A model generated the notes under the pieces. It made no database searches and was not told where the DNA came from. It saw only the letters and a program-made list of their open reading frames with translations. A stretch of DNA of 64,000 nucleotides from Sistotremastrum niveocremeum HHB9708 (lineage: Eukaryota; Basidiomycota; Agaricomycetes; Sistotremastrales; Sistotremastraceae), in NCBI GenBank assembly GCA_001630475.1, contig KV419405.1, forward strand, positions 190,900 to 254,899. Reading direction: 5' to 3'. The stretch's first letter is position 1. Each line of letters begins with the position of its first letter. Positions 12,693-25,512 of this stretch are shown in pieces. The translations under genes were made by a program, and so were the position numbers.

Positions 12693-14074
12693 CGGTCTAG
12701 AGGAGGAGGGGAGGGAGAGAGGGAATGAGAGGGTGGGAGATAGGCTGTGGGAATGAAAATGAGCTTTAAAAATATAAAAATGAGTGGATGCATGGTAGAC
12801 GTACCTTCAAAGACGCCGAGGCGGTGTTCTCAGAGCCTCCTATTTAGCACAGCGGTAACATTCGCGGAGACACGAGATGAGATGTGAATGTAGCATCGCC
12901 GACGGTGGGCTGAGAGTGTTGTTGCGGATGGCATTGGCAGTGGACGACATGGCGGCGAGGAAGAGAGGCTCGGTCGTAAGACCGGAAGACCGAGTGCTCT
13001 CTGTGCCGTCCGCTGCGATCTGGCAACGACATTCCTTTTCGCCCTCGACTATATCTCCCAGAAACATCTAAAAGATCTTCGTATGTTGAGGTTCGTCTCG
13101 TACGACTATCAGACTGGTTTGCAATTTAGCATGGACTTTCAGTGAAAATCGCGTGACGTCATCTCCATTTTCCCGTCTTCGTGCATCTTCAGATTCGACT
13201 CAGGGCCTCGAACGACGCGTCTTAGAGCTCCTCAGCGTACGTGGATCGTACATTCAATCTCGAGACGCAAATGACACTCTCTTTGGGACTGGAAGACGGG
13301 AGACTTCATGGAAATCAGATTCTTATCAAACAATTGAGAGCTACTTAGTATAACCCGTTCATGCTTGGATTGTGATACTGCTGATTGCAGAGCTGGCAGA
13401 TGATCTGCGAACCAGTAAAAAGCAATGCCGCACTTGATTCTGGTCAAGTTTACTTATTACTTGCATAGCACTCATCGTCGAACGAGACTCATGTCTAGAA
13501 ATCATCTTGTGGCTTGAAAGCAAAAATCGACGCGATAAATATCACTGGCAACGAATAGCTCAATCTCATCGCCTGACCGAGTCCTTCTCGTTGTCTCATA
13601 CTTGTCATTCTGAAAATTCTGGAGGGCAGCAACGAATGCCATCTGGGTTCGAAATGGCGAGTATAATCGAACTCTGTTGAAACTCACGGCAAGCTTCGTA
13701 GCCTCGGATACTCTGACTCGTTCGAAACAGCGAGAACGGCTTGCTAAGGGACCATACAGTATCTGATCATCAATCCACGGAGCGAAGCAATTCCAGTACA
13801 TTGAGAAAGTGGACTACACACGACACGATTTAGAAATATCCATGGAATATTACAGAGAGCTTGGCCTCAAACGCATGCACTGCGCAAGTACACATTCATT
13901 CGAAACGGTCAAACTCGCCAGCGATGAAGGAAAGCGACACCAACAAGAAGAACTCTACATCACGCCGATCTTTCAGGGGTCAATGTGTAGCTCCAAGAGT
14001 CGGAAGTGTAAAGAAGACCAAACGAAAGACTACGAAACGTGGTTAGAAAAGCGGCTAGGCTCCGCTGAGTGGCT
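12693..14074. other. Spacer upstream of copy D with duplicated promoter block
   Basis: The part 12693-13300 is the duplicated flank described for copy C, including the dyad at 12970-12993. The part 13300-14074 holds no supported gene. Frames of up to 137 codons at 13500-14220 overlap the 3' end of copy E and have no family motif. Confidence 0.5.
13154..13161. promoter_or_regulatory. CRE-like palindrome TGACGTCA upstream of copy D
   Basis: Same octamer and flanks (GCG before, TCT after) as the one upstream of copy C, about 460 nt before the start of copy D. Its position is conserved within the duplicated flank. Confidence 0.45.
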
Positions 14075-16807
14075 TCAAGATTGCGACATCTTCATTTTCT
14101 TGGTGAATGCAGAAAGGAGGGCATCGACGAATCGCTTCTTGGAACGCTTCGCGGTGGTTGATTCGGTGGTCTGTCTGTCGGTCATTCCGGTGATGGATGC
14201 AAACGGTGGATTGGATGCATAGGCGAAGGCAGGAGTGGGATTGAATCCTCGAGACTTAAGATCTAAGAGGAGAGGGAGGAAGCGGGAGTTGATCCTTTGA
14301 TATACGATGATCGGCTCGCTGGATGTGCATGAGCATCAGATAAGACGGGAAAATTTGGGTGCTCACATGTAAAAGCTAACTTTCGCGTCATCAGCCCGGA
14401 GGTATCCATCAAAGCAAAGAGGATTGGGGGAGAAAGACCAGAAGCCAGGCGGAACAAAGACGGCATCGGTAAGATTGAGCGGATAGGCGAAGTAGTACAC
14501 AGTTGAAGGATGAGCCTCCGGTATCGTGAGAGAAGAATAGACCCAATAATCCATGCGTGACACTGCAAACAGTCGGTATATGAGATTGTAGAATAGGTAA
14601 GACTGACCCAGGCGGAGCGAACGAGCGTCGACCCTGAATTTTCGTGCGAATGACAGCGCGGATCGAAGCAAAAAGTCGATGTCAATTGTACAAGACGAGC
14701 GGACGATCGTACGGAGATTAATTTCCTCTCCGGGAGAGACGTTGATCGACCATCTGCGGCGAGTGAGTAACCAAATCGAGAAACTCACAAGGCTGACCTG
14801 GTGAATCCTCCGATCCGCGTTCCCTCGATCATCTCCCACTCTTCATCGCGCCATCGGCCAGCATCGGTGTCATACTGCAGTGGCTGTGCAAGTGGAAATT
14901 GATGGACAAGAGGAATCGGGTGCCACACATTTCCTTCGATCCACCCTATTTCACCGACAGTCGGCGAATTCACTGTTTCTCGCTCGATGTGACCTGTTTT
15001 GCTCCATTGCCATAAATAGATCCACAGATTTCGCGCATTCTCCTTTGTTTTCTCTTCACTCCAATTTCTCACTGAGTCTCTCAATTGCTCGAAGAAATCT
15101 GCATAGAATTCAAATGTCCAGTTCCCTTTCATAGACGAATCTGGGATGACTGAGAATGCATCCCCTCGCAGCGAAATCTGACTCACCATACCCGTCCTTC
15201 AACTATTCCTCCGTCAGCGCTTAGTCTTCGCACTCGAGGATCACTCACCCTCCAGAATGCTTCGTCCATCCGCCGCCCCGAATCCTCCCACCGTCCGTCC
15301 ATTGTCCCCAACCCTCCCATACACAAGCGCTTATCCTTCGCACTCAGGAGCACATCTCGATACTGCTCCGCCCCGTCAGTAAATGCTGGTCATATATTCA
15401 GACTGCTCACCCCTCCTCTCCACGACCCTCTGTGTTCCCGAAGAAATCTGTATCCTGCCTGCCGTCCATCAATCACTAAGTACACGATCCACGGACCGTG
15501 ACGCACCACAAATTCACACATCTACTTCCTTGTCAGCTCTACACAGAGGGCGAAAGAACAGCACAGCACTCACAATTCGCGTATGCTCGAGAAAGTATTC
15601 AAGACCGGACAGACTCTGGAGGTAATCGTAGGCTGCAATGGTGTCTTCGGCTACGTTCAATTTTGTCCACATCGTAGATCACTGGACGTACCGGCTTCTA
15701 TCACAATCATCTTCGTTCTCCCCGTACTCGAACCTGCAACCCCAAGCATCTTGGCAAAATGTCGATTTCTGAGGTGTGCTTGGTCAGAATACGGTTACCT
15801 GCAGTCGAGAACAGAAACCTCACAAGAGATCGACACGAAGCTCAACCTCTTTCTTGAATTCTTCCAGGCCACGATCTCGATCTCCCGCCCCAGGCTTCAC
15901 CTCAAACCTCCGCAAGATAACTGCCCGTCGATTTCCTGTAATGTCCAAGATGGATCCTTTTTCCACACGAAAGGTATGAGTCTTCTTGTTGACGCAAGCA
16001 ATCTCTTCGCCAAATTCGATGAAGCGCATTGGAATCTCGATAGATGGTTCAACATCGAGGCATGAAATGCTTTCAGGAAGCCATACCTCATCTGGTTCGC
16101 CTGGCCGCGAAATCAAGTGCAAGTTGTGATTGGCAGAGAGCGCGTTCATTCCCCTCATAACCGCGGTCATCTTGGAATCAGCAGCGATCGATGATTTAAA
16201 CTGAGATTTACATCAGTCAATTGAAAAAATAAGGAGAAGCAGTGAACATACGATATAAGTCTGGTAAGCGTCGTTGAGCTTGTTCCCCAGGTCCCTTATC
16301 TCTTCCTGCATGCTACTCGCAGTGAAGACCCGTCTCGCCTTCGATGTAACGCAGAGCTCTTTAACAGACTCTGAAACTTCTTTCAGAGAGCTGAATATGA
16401 ATCAGCGCAAGAAGTACATGCCAAACGTGAAATGAAAGACCGGTGGTATTCCTCCAGTCTCTCTCGGAGATCCTCCGATATAGGTTCACCGAGTGTGAGT
16501 TTAGAGTTGATGCTTAGGATATTACGTGCTGTACGTTCAGCTATGTCGAGACATTCTGTGCTGGCCGCTCCAGCTTTCTGAGTTACGACGTTCCATAATC
16601 AGCAAGTTTTCAAATTCGAGCAATTCAACGACATACCTCGCTGACCTCGAGCAGCGTTATTCCAATTTTGGCAATAGCCTTCACAACTCCTCCACCCACT
16701 GGAATCGCCTCCCCGATACCTTCCAGAAGTTTCAGGGCATTGATAAGAGTGGGTACAGAGTCTTTTGGGATGTGTTTCCTTGAGAAATGGAGATTGAGGA
16801 GTGGCAT
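14075..16807 (-). CDS. MLKL-like helical-bundle/kinase-like protein, copy E
   Basis: Most diverged complete copy. The start chosen at 16807 (MPLLNLHFSRKHIPKD) keeps the family MPL start; an in-frame methionine 30 codons upstream is possible. Exon 1 has GIGEAIPVGGGVVKAIAKIG. The kinase-like lobe has EEIACVNKKTHTFRVEKG, AVILRRF (arginine for lysine) and EFKKEVELRVDLL, then TKMIVIEAG. The C-terminal module (about 14350-15190) has EIGWIEGNVWHPIPLVHQFP, EWEMIEGTRIGGF and FWSFSPNP. It ends AFTKKMKMSQS before the stop. Two hydrophobic/basic stretches near the end are conserved in type, not sequence, with copies D, F and G. Confidence 0.6.
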
Positions 16808-17991
16808 GGTCGAAGTAGGTGGAGAAGGAGAGGAGAAGAAATCGATAGAGGGCTGTGAAGATGGTAACGGCATTTCATATGATGTTGGATGTTGTGCCAC
16901 ATCGCAATTCAAGTTGATATATCAATCTCGTGGGTGTCGGCGTCTCAGTTACTCGAATTTCTCCCTCGACTGTTCATGTTGTTGAGGGGAGGTGGGCTGG
17001 ATTTTTTTTGATCGTTTTGTAGGGCGGGATGTGGATCGTCGCCGTCGTCCGACTCGTGCTGTAGCTATCGAGAAGAGGTTTGAGAGGAAGACGGAAGCAC
17101 TGGCAGATGGCAGCCTGAGCAAAATCATCCGAAGGCCGATTCCGAATCACCTCGAGCTCGACATCGACGGCGACGAGGCAGATTGTCCTGTTCAGATCTG
17201 CTTTTCCATCTCAATTCTTTCACTATCAAATCAAGCGAGAAAACCATCAAATTGGAATCATGCACTGGAGTCCTCTACTCTGCCAATCCAGCACACCACC
17301 CGCGCTCATTCTCATTTCACGTCAAAACTCTTCAACGGTTTCTGAGACCCGTCTAAAGCAGCCATCTTCGTAGAAAAACTCCTCATGTATCCCTTGACTT
17401 CTCGTCTCTTAGGCTGCACCGCGAAACTGGGATACCACTGATCCTATGTCCTCCATTCTGGCCGAACCTTGCTTTGAGAATCGTTCAAGATCTTGGGCGA
17501 TGGGCCCACTGAACGCAGTCTTAGGACGACCCGCGACTATCCTCCAACGCATGACATGGCGACGCGTTTTTGATGCGTGATACATGTACTTGCTGATTTT
17601 ATCCTCGAAGACCCGGTACATTCCCAAACACATCTTTCAGATTAAACGTGTTCGGATCCCGTCAGGGTACTGTAGATGCGTGGATGAGGTTGATCATGAA
17701 GACTCTGGTGTTGCATCTCATGGCATCGAGTTCAGACAACACAGTACTATAGCGAAGTAAAGCATGAACAACTTGATAAACAACTTGACGATATCCTGTC
17801 ATACGAAAAAGGAATGCAGCCGTACGCAATCGATAGGAGTGGCATCCTTATCGTATCCAGCTCACTCCAGAGACATATAAAGACTTGAACGTTGGCAATA
17901 CAAACATGATTCACTGGCAGATTTGCCTGCCGCAGGCAGGGAAGCCAAACAGGGACAACTTGAAGGCGATGTATGTACAGTTCACGAGTGT
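16808..17991. other. Spacer between copies E and F
   Basis: No gene recognised. Upstream of copy E the duplicated flank seen for C, D and F is only faintly recognisable (around 17020-17080), in line with copy E being the most diverged member. Confidence 0.4.
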
Positions 17992-20686
17992 GACATCTTC
18001 CTTTCCTTGATGAATGCAGAACGGATCATTCCGCGAAATCGTTTTCTGCCACGGGGTGCGAAGGTGGATTCACGAGCTTGTCGGCCGGTGACTTCGCAGA
18101 TGGACGCGAATAGCGGGTTGGATGTATAGGTGATGTCCCGGACAGGAAGGAAGCCGTGTGACTCGAGATTTTGAAGGATTGAAAGGACACGGCTATCGAT
18201 CCTGTCATAGTGAATAGACGAATCACTGAAAGCGCGTCAGCCATCAAGTCAAATCGGGAGATGATTATACTCGCGTGCGATAACGGACGCTCGCGGCGTC
18301 AGCTTCAAAGTATTGTTCGGAACAAAGAGGATTGGGAGAGGATGACCAGAAGCCTGGCGGATCAGGCACAGAACCGTCGGAATTAGGTGGATACGCGAAG
18401 TAGTGAACCCTACAGAACTGGTTCTCTGATGACATGAAAGAAGCATAGACATAGATGCTGGTGCGAGATACTACAGACAGTCAGTATACGATATTTCAAA
18501 CAGAGGAAACTGACCTAAGCGAAGCGAGGGGACTTCGACGCCAAAATCTCGTGCGAGTGATAGTGCAGATGCAGCAAAGAAATCGGCGACTTCTCCTGTG
18601 CGATACGAGCAGACACGCGTGCGGAAATCGATTTTCTCTCCGGGACAAACGTCGATCGACCATCTGCGGTAACTTAGTCACCAGATCGGGGAAATCAACA
18701 GTCTGACCTTGTGAATCCTCCTATCTGCATTCCCATGATCGGTTCTTGTTCCCCATCACATCGATGAGCATTCATGGCATAATCTAGTGGCAGTGCAAGT
18801 GGAAAGAGATGGACGAGAGGAATCGGATGCCAGAGATTTCCGTCTCTCCATCCAATTTCACCGACAGATGGCGAACTCTCTGTTCTTTGCTCAATCTCAC
18901 TCCATCCGCTCCACCAGCCTAGCTCATTCCACAGATCTCGTGCATTCTCCTTTGTTGTCTCTTCGCCCCACTTTCTCGCTGACTCCCTCACTCGCTCGAA
19001 ATCATTGGCATATTCTGAGAAAGAGACGTTCTCTCCACCATGCCCATCTGCGATGAGTGAGCAAGTATCTTTTGGCCACATAATTCAACTCACTGTCTCC
19101 TTCCCTTAACTGTTCCTCCATCAGCGCTGCTTAGTTTTTGCAGTCGAGGTTTTTGCTCACCCTATAGAACGCCTCGTCCATTCGCCATCCTGAATCCTCC
19201 CACCGACTGTCCATCCTTCCCAATCCTCCCACACACAACCGTTTATTCTTTGCACTCAGCAAAACATCCTGATACTGCTCAGCCCGTCACCAAATGCTGC
19301 TCTCATCTACTCGGAATACTCACCCCTCCTCTCCAAGACCCTCCATGCTCCCGAAGAAATCTGTATCCTGCCTGCGATCTATTGATTGCTGACTTAAAGG
19401 TGCACCAAACGTTACGCACCACAAACTCACACATCTATTTCTTTGTCAACTTTACAGAGACGCCACAAGAGCGATACTCACAATTCGGGAATGCTCTTGA
19501 AGGTACCAAAAACCGGACAAACTTTGAAGGTAATGATATGCGGAGATGGTGCCTTCAATCGCGATGAGATCCAGCCTCTTCGTGGATTAACTGACTTACC
19601 GGCTTCTATCACAATTATCTTCGTTCTCCCGGTGCTTGAGGAAGCGATGCCGAGCATTCTAGCGACATATTGATTTCTGCCAAGTCAAATTGTTAGACAA
19701 ATTCGCACTAAAATGATAGAGTGATGCTCACAAGATATCATGACGAAGTTCGACCTCCTTTTTGAATTCCTCCACACGGATATCATCGTCTTCCACCTCA
19801 CGCTTAGCCTCAAACCTGCGCAAGATAACGCGCGTTTGTCTCCCCATGATTTCCAACATTTTTCCATGCTCTACACGAAGAACATAATTCCTCTTGTCGA
19901 CCCGCGTGATCTCTTCGCCAAATTCTATGTGACGGAGAGGTATCTGAGGAGAATGGTCAATATAAAGCTAAATATGAAGATCGAGATAGTCGTACCTCAT
20001 CTGACTCTCCTGGTCTCAGAGACGATTGTAAGTCCAATCTTAGAGAAAGGGACTGCATCCCATTGACGAGCGTTGTCAGCTTACTATCAGCAGCGATCGA
20101 GGATTGGAACTATATAGTCAATTAGTTAATGCAGTCTCCTTTCGATGACTGAAATGACTTACTATATACATCTGATATGCTTCATTCAGCTTGTCAAGAC
20201 AATCTCTCGTTTCTTCTTGCACACTTGTCGATCTGAGAATACTCTTTCTTTTCGAAGTCGATCCTATTCGTTCGACCGTCCTCGAAACATCTTCCAAAAC
20301 TCTGCGGCTACTGTTAGCGATTTGGAAGCAGCGGAAAGCGAGAATAGCAATACGTACCGGTGATAGCGCTCAAGCCTTTCTGCGAGATCCTCAGACAATT
20401 CTTCATCCTTGTCTAATCGCTCGAGAGCCCATATATGCTCAACAGCACGCCTGGCAATATCGGCACACTCCTTCTTGTTAAGTCGAACTCTCTTTTCGAA
20501 CAATATATCAGCATCGGTCTGTGCTATCAAGATAAAAAAGGAACCAACTTCCACAGTCTCCAGAATCGTGATCCCAATCCCCGCGATAGCTTTCAAGACG
20601 CCACCGTGAGGTACAGCTTCACCCAGACTTTGGACAATCTTAAGGGTTCTAAGCAGACTCGCATTGACGTCCGCGGAGAGAGGCAT
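17992..20686 (-). CDS. MLKL-like helical-bundle/kinase-like protein, copy F
   Basis: Complete copy starting MPLSADVNASLL. The bundle exons read NKKECADIARRAVEHIWALE and EDLAERLERYHR, giving the clearest view of the helical domain. The kinase-like lobe has EFGEEITRVDKRNYVLRVEH, VILRRF (lysine replaced) and EFKKEVELRHDIL. ISAYHYLQSLSGF and DVLLSAKNKRLCVGGLGRM follow. The C-terminal module (about 18250-19080) includes EIGWRDGNLWHPIPLVHLFP. The protein ends RGRKRFRGMIRSAFIKERKM, SHS, stop, a strongly basic tail. Promoter flank is duplicated from the same source as copies C and D. Confidence 0.65.
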
Positions 20687-22236
20687 CGAGATGATAGAGG
20701 GAGAGGTGGTGGAAGAGAGGAAGAGTTCAGGTCTATGTCAAGGAGAAAGCGATTTAAGACTGGAGAACGGGGTTGGGGCATGGTAGTTGCACCTTCAGAG
20801 ACACCGAGGCAGTGTCTTGAAAGCCCCTATCTAGCACAGCGGTGGCACTTGCGAAAAGACGAGATGGGGTGTCGATGTATCATCGCCGATGGTGGCCTGG
20901 GGTTGCGACTCTTGTTGCGGATGGCGTTGGCGGTGGACGACATGGCGGCAAAGAGGAGAGGCTCGGTCCGAAGGAAGACTCGGCGAAAGCCGAACCCTCT
21001 GCTACACCATTGAACACCAGGTATCCGATTTTTGCGATTTGCTGGCAGACTGATCTTTTTATAGATAATTATGTTCTTCAAGAGGCTGAAGATTTATTAT
21101 CACATCTGTTTACCTGCGTCTCACTCCAGCTGGCCAGTTCTTGAGTATCAGACGCGTGAGGACATCTTACTTACCTCATCTCCCAGAACGTTCAGAATCA
21201 ACTCAGAGCCTCAAGCGACACGTCTGAAACACTCTCAGTCAACAGAACCTCACATACTTATAAGCTTCGGACGAAAACGACGCGCTTTCAGAAGCAGGGA
21301 GAGCCGCTAAAAACCCAAGAATATAATATTGAGTAAGATGAGGTCGGTGAAGATAGGCCAACCAGATGGACATTCGATCAGCACTAAGCTTACTGTACCT
21401 CCTCGACCAGCTTAAATAATTCCTGAAAAGCTCGATGTAGACTCGGTTAATTTGCGCGACGAAACCCAGTCTGGATACCCCGACTCGGACTCTCGAGTCT
21501 TGAACAATGGTATCTTCATTACGGCCGATCCTAGAGCTCTCGAATGATCTTCATCGTCTCAAACATAGAGTCCCCATGATTGAATGAAGGTATCCGAGTT
21601 GTTTATGGAAGACTATGAACCCGCGACAGCTGCCTGAGATTTCTACGACCTGGATCCAAATTGATCATCCAATTTCGAGATGAGCGCTACGCGATCTTAA
21701 CCAACAGTTAGAGAGGAGAGTCGTTGAAGCGCTTCAATGAGTGATGGACGGTTTTTACATTGACAGTTGCATGACCGTGGGTCAGGTCTAGAAGAACGCT
21801 GACCAAGCATCCTCCGGGGCGTTGACGAAGTCTGCCAAAACATGGCCAGTACATTGAAACAATAAGAAGAGATGAAATTGAGAATCCAAATGCGTGAAGT
21901 CTTCGTAGTATAATACATCGCTCAACCATCCTGCTAGTACATATCAGGCATGACTGAAACCCTGAGACGCTTTTCGCGAGTACGGGCTCTGGAGAAACCT
22001 CGGGAGAAACTCTAGTTACTCTACAAAGTCCAAGTTGGTCAGTGCGACCAAGCTCATAACATCATTGTCTTTGAGCACTAGAAGTATCGCGATTGCAGAT
22101 ATATCAGATAAAGACCAAAACAAAGTCCTTCGCATCCACTGTTGCAGAGCCGAGCAAATTTGACGTCGTCCAATCGCAGTGATATAGGGGGACGTTCAAG
22201 GATAATAAGCGCATAGGGATTGAGGGTCCTCGACCT
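20687..22236. other. Spacer upstream of copy F: duplicated flank then unannotated
   Basis: The part 20687-21400 aligns by eye with the upstream flank of copy C (shared AAGCTTC, GACGCGCTTTCAGA and GAAGATAGGC blocks). The part 21400-22236 shows no gene. Confidence 0.5.
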
Positions 22237-24495
22237 TCAAAGATTTGAGACTTTTCTTTTCTTGCTGAATATCGAAAAGAAATTCTTTCCTTGGCGTTTC
22301 TTGCCGCAGAGTGCGATGGTTGATTCAAGAGCTTGTTGGCTAGTGACTTCGCGGATGGATGCAAATGGTGATTCGGATGTATAGGTGATGTCAGGGATGG
22401 GAAGGAAACCGTGCGAATCAAGATCCTGAAGGAGTGGGAGGATGCGGTCGTTGGCTCTTTGGTAGTGGACAAATGGTTCTCTGCATTGGCATTAGCCATC
22501 AAAGCAGGAGGCACATTTTGGAACGTACACGTGGAATCGGACTTCTGCCGCATCAGCTTGGAGATGTTGATCTGAAAAGTAAGGATAGGGAGAGAAAGAC
22601 CAAAAGCCGGGCGGATCCGACACAGATCCATTGGGGTTGGGGGGATAGGCAAAGTAGTAGACGGTTGAGGTCTGTTCATCGGAGGTCGCGAGAGAAGCGT
22701 CAGCTACCAGGACCAATTGAGACACTGCAAGTAGTCAGTAGATGAGATTGTGAAGAAAGGAATACTAACCCAGTTGAAGCGAACAAACATCAACCCCAAC
22801 AACCTTAGCGAGTGACAGGACAGATCCATAAAAGAAGTCAAGAATCTCATTTGTGCGATACGAGCGGACGATTGTGCGGATATTGATTTCCTCTCCGGAA
22901 GAGATGTCGGTTGACCATCTACAATGATTGAGTGGCCGAATCTAGAGAATCGAGAGTTTGACCTTGAGTATCCACCGATCTGTGTTCCTGCAATCATATC
23001 CCACTCTCCGTCGCGCCATTGAGAAGCAGCAATGTCATATTCTGGCAACCGTGAAAGTGGGACTTGGTGGACAAGAGGAACCGGATGCCAGACATTTCCC
23101 TCTCTCCACCCAATTTCGCCAACTGAAGGTGAATTCTCTGTTCTTTGCGTAAACTCACTCGAACCGCTCCACCACGACAGCCAATCAAACAGATCATGCG
23201 CGTTCTCCTCCGTCTTCTCTTCATTCCACTTTGTCACTGCCTCCCTCACTCGCTCGAATTCATCTGCATTTTCTTCAAAGGACCTGCTCCCTCCCCCACT
23301 CCAATCTGCGTTGACTGAGAAAGCGTTCACTCGCAACAGAAATTGACTCACCGTTCCCGTTCCTCAACTGTGCCTCCATCAGCGCTCAGTCTTTCAAGTC
23401 GAGGCTCACTTACCCTAAGGGATGCTTCCTCCATCCGCCACCCTGAATCCTCCCACTGACCATCTATTCTCCCCAATCCTCCAATGCACAACCGTTTCTC
23501 CTTTGCACTCAACAGAAGTTCATGGTACTGATGAACTCCGTCACCGGCTGCATGTCCTATATATGAGACAGACTCACCCCTCCTCTCCAAGACCCTCTGT
23601 GTTCCCAAAGGTATCTGTATCCTGCCTGCCATCTATCAATCGTCGAGTAGCCGGTTCACTGGACATGTCATACCACGAACTCACACATCTACGTCTCTGT
23701 TAGCTCTCCATAGACGCCAGAAGCCCAATTCTCACAATTCGTGAATACTCAAGCGGATACTCGAGACCGGAAAGATGTTGGACGTAATCGTAAGCGGAAA
23801 TGGTGCCTGCAGTGACGTTGAGTTCGAGCCTTTTCGCAATGACATTCGACGTACCGGCCTCGACCACAATCATCTTTGTTCTCCCCGTGTTTGAACTTGC
23901 AACCCCAAGCATCCTGGCAAAATGTCGATTTCTGGATGCAATTGGTCAGAATACGGGTACCAGGTGTCGATAGCAGAACCCTCACAAGAGATCTCCACGG
24001 AACTCGACCTCCTTCTTGAACTCTTCCAGGCCCGAATCTTGGTCTTCCACCTCAGGCTTCATCTCAAATCTTCGCAAGATAACGGCCTTTCGTCCTCCGG
24101 TCAAGTTCAACATCCTCCCATGCTCTATACGAAGAACGTATGCCTTTTTCTCGACTCTCGCAATTTCTTCCCCAAAGTCTAGTTGATCCATATCGAGCTA
24201 TAAATCCTGTTGAGCGTTTCGGAACAGATGACACAGTTGTTCTCTTACCTTGCCTCGCTCGCCGATAGTCATAGCTCGTTGAGACTCCAACTTGAGCGAT
24301 AACGCGGCCATTCCTCTTACGACGGTCGTCAATTTGTTGTCCGTAGCTATTGAGGATTCGAACTGCGATCTCGTCAGTGTCATAGCTCTTCTGCTACTAA
24401 AATAGTCGCTTACGATATACATCTGATATGCTTCGTTTAATCGGCTAAGGCAATCTTTCGTCTCGTCTTGCACGCTTGAGGACCTCAGGGTCCGT
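22237..24495 (-). pseudogene. MLKL-like family, copy G (5' half lost at a transposon edge)
   Basis: The kinase-like lobe (AVILRRF, EFKKEVEFRGDLL, TKMIVVEAG), the DVLLSAKEKRLCIGGLGRI segment and the whole C-terminal module (EIGWREGNVWHPVPLVHQVP) are present. So is a basic tail (IFSKKRKVSNL, stop at 22237). On the 5' side the gene stops within the exon RTLRSSSVQDETKDC, at the TIR of the element starting at 24496. The first two helical-bundle exons are not found beyond that element. Without a start it is unlikely to make the full protein, though the kinase-like and C-terminal parts remain readable. Confidence 0.7.
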
Positions 24496-24622
24496 TCATC
24501 AGGAAAAGTGCAAAAACGCAATCACGCGTGGGACCCCGTGATTGCGCTCGGAAGGGCTAGAATCCCGAGGGGCGGGCTCGAATGGGCTCGGAGCGCGACT
24601 TAGACGTTTTCCGCGTCGCAAC

Positions 24623-25512
24623 CACTCTCCTTCCCAGAGGTCCCTCCGGTCTGCCGCTGCGATATCACAGTACGGTAGAGTAGAATATACGGATTATTTG
24701 TCTGTGTTTATGTGATTGAGTTAAGCGAACGTTCAACGCGGCGACCGGAGGGAGCCTCTGGCGAAAAATGGCATCCGCCTCGCGCTCCGATGTCCCACGG
24801 CTCATTTTGGAATGTTTCATAACGCACTGTCACAGATATTCCTCACCGTTCAAGAATCAACGAAAAGATATCTATCCATTTTTTCTGGCTGCGTTATCAT
24901 ATCATGAAAGAAACGGATGGCCTACTAGGATACCATGATGTGGAAGTACGGTTATTCAGAATACATGGCTGCATTTTTTACTGGCAAAAGAATGATGTTA
25001 TATATTTTCCATCATGTTGTATGAGTTGCTCGAGGCATGGAAGTCATGTCACAGATTCAGGTTTTGTTTTCAGACGTCGAATATCGTATTCTCGTGACAG
25101 CGGTTTAGATCTTTGCAGCAACTTCGTTCCGAGAGAAGCCTGAGATACATCTATACAATAAACAAAAACAACCAATATTCACAATCTAATCAGAACTCAC
25201 ATTCATCTTCCACAATTTATCTGACTGCTGTAGTACCTTTGACTTGAACGGCGGGAGATACATGTAACACTTTCCACTAGTACTCTGCCCGACTGTGTCT
25301 CCGCTCGCGTACATTCGTGACTTTCCAAAATGAGCCGTGGGACATCGGAGCGCGAGGCGGATGCCATTTTTCGCCAGAGGCTCCCTCCGGTCGCCGCGTT
25401 GAACGTTCGCTTAACTCAATCACATAAACACAGACAAATAATCCGTATATTCTACTCTACCGTACTGTGATATCGCAGCGGCAGACCGGAGGGACCTCTG
25501 GGAAGGAGAGTG
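24623..25512. mobile_element. MULE-like element with identical 190-bp TIRs
   Basis: The left TIR (24623-24812, starting CACTCTCCTTCCC) and right TIR (25323-25512) appear identical on base-by-base reading. The 9-bp TSD CGTCGCAAC lies at 24614-24622 and 25513-25521. Long TIRs with a 9-bp TSD are typical of Mutator-like elements. The 510-bp centre has no transposase, only a 79-codon frame without motif. It is non-autonomous, and TIR identity points to a recent insertion. Confidence 0.85.

Noticed and set aside
13502-14222. Frames of 99 and 137 codons between copies D and E
   Set aside because: No family motif or splice sites; the latter overlaps the antisense of the copy E tail.
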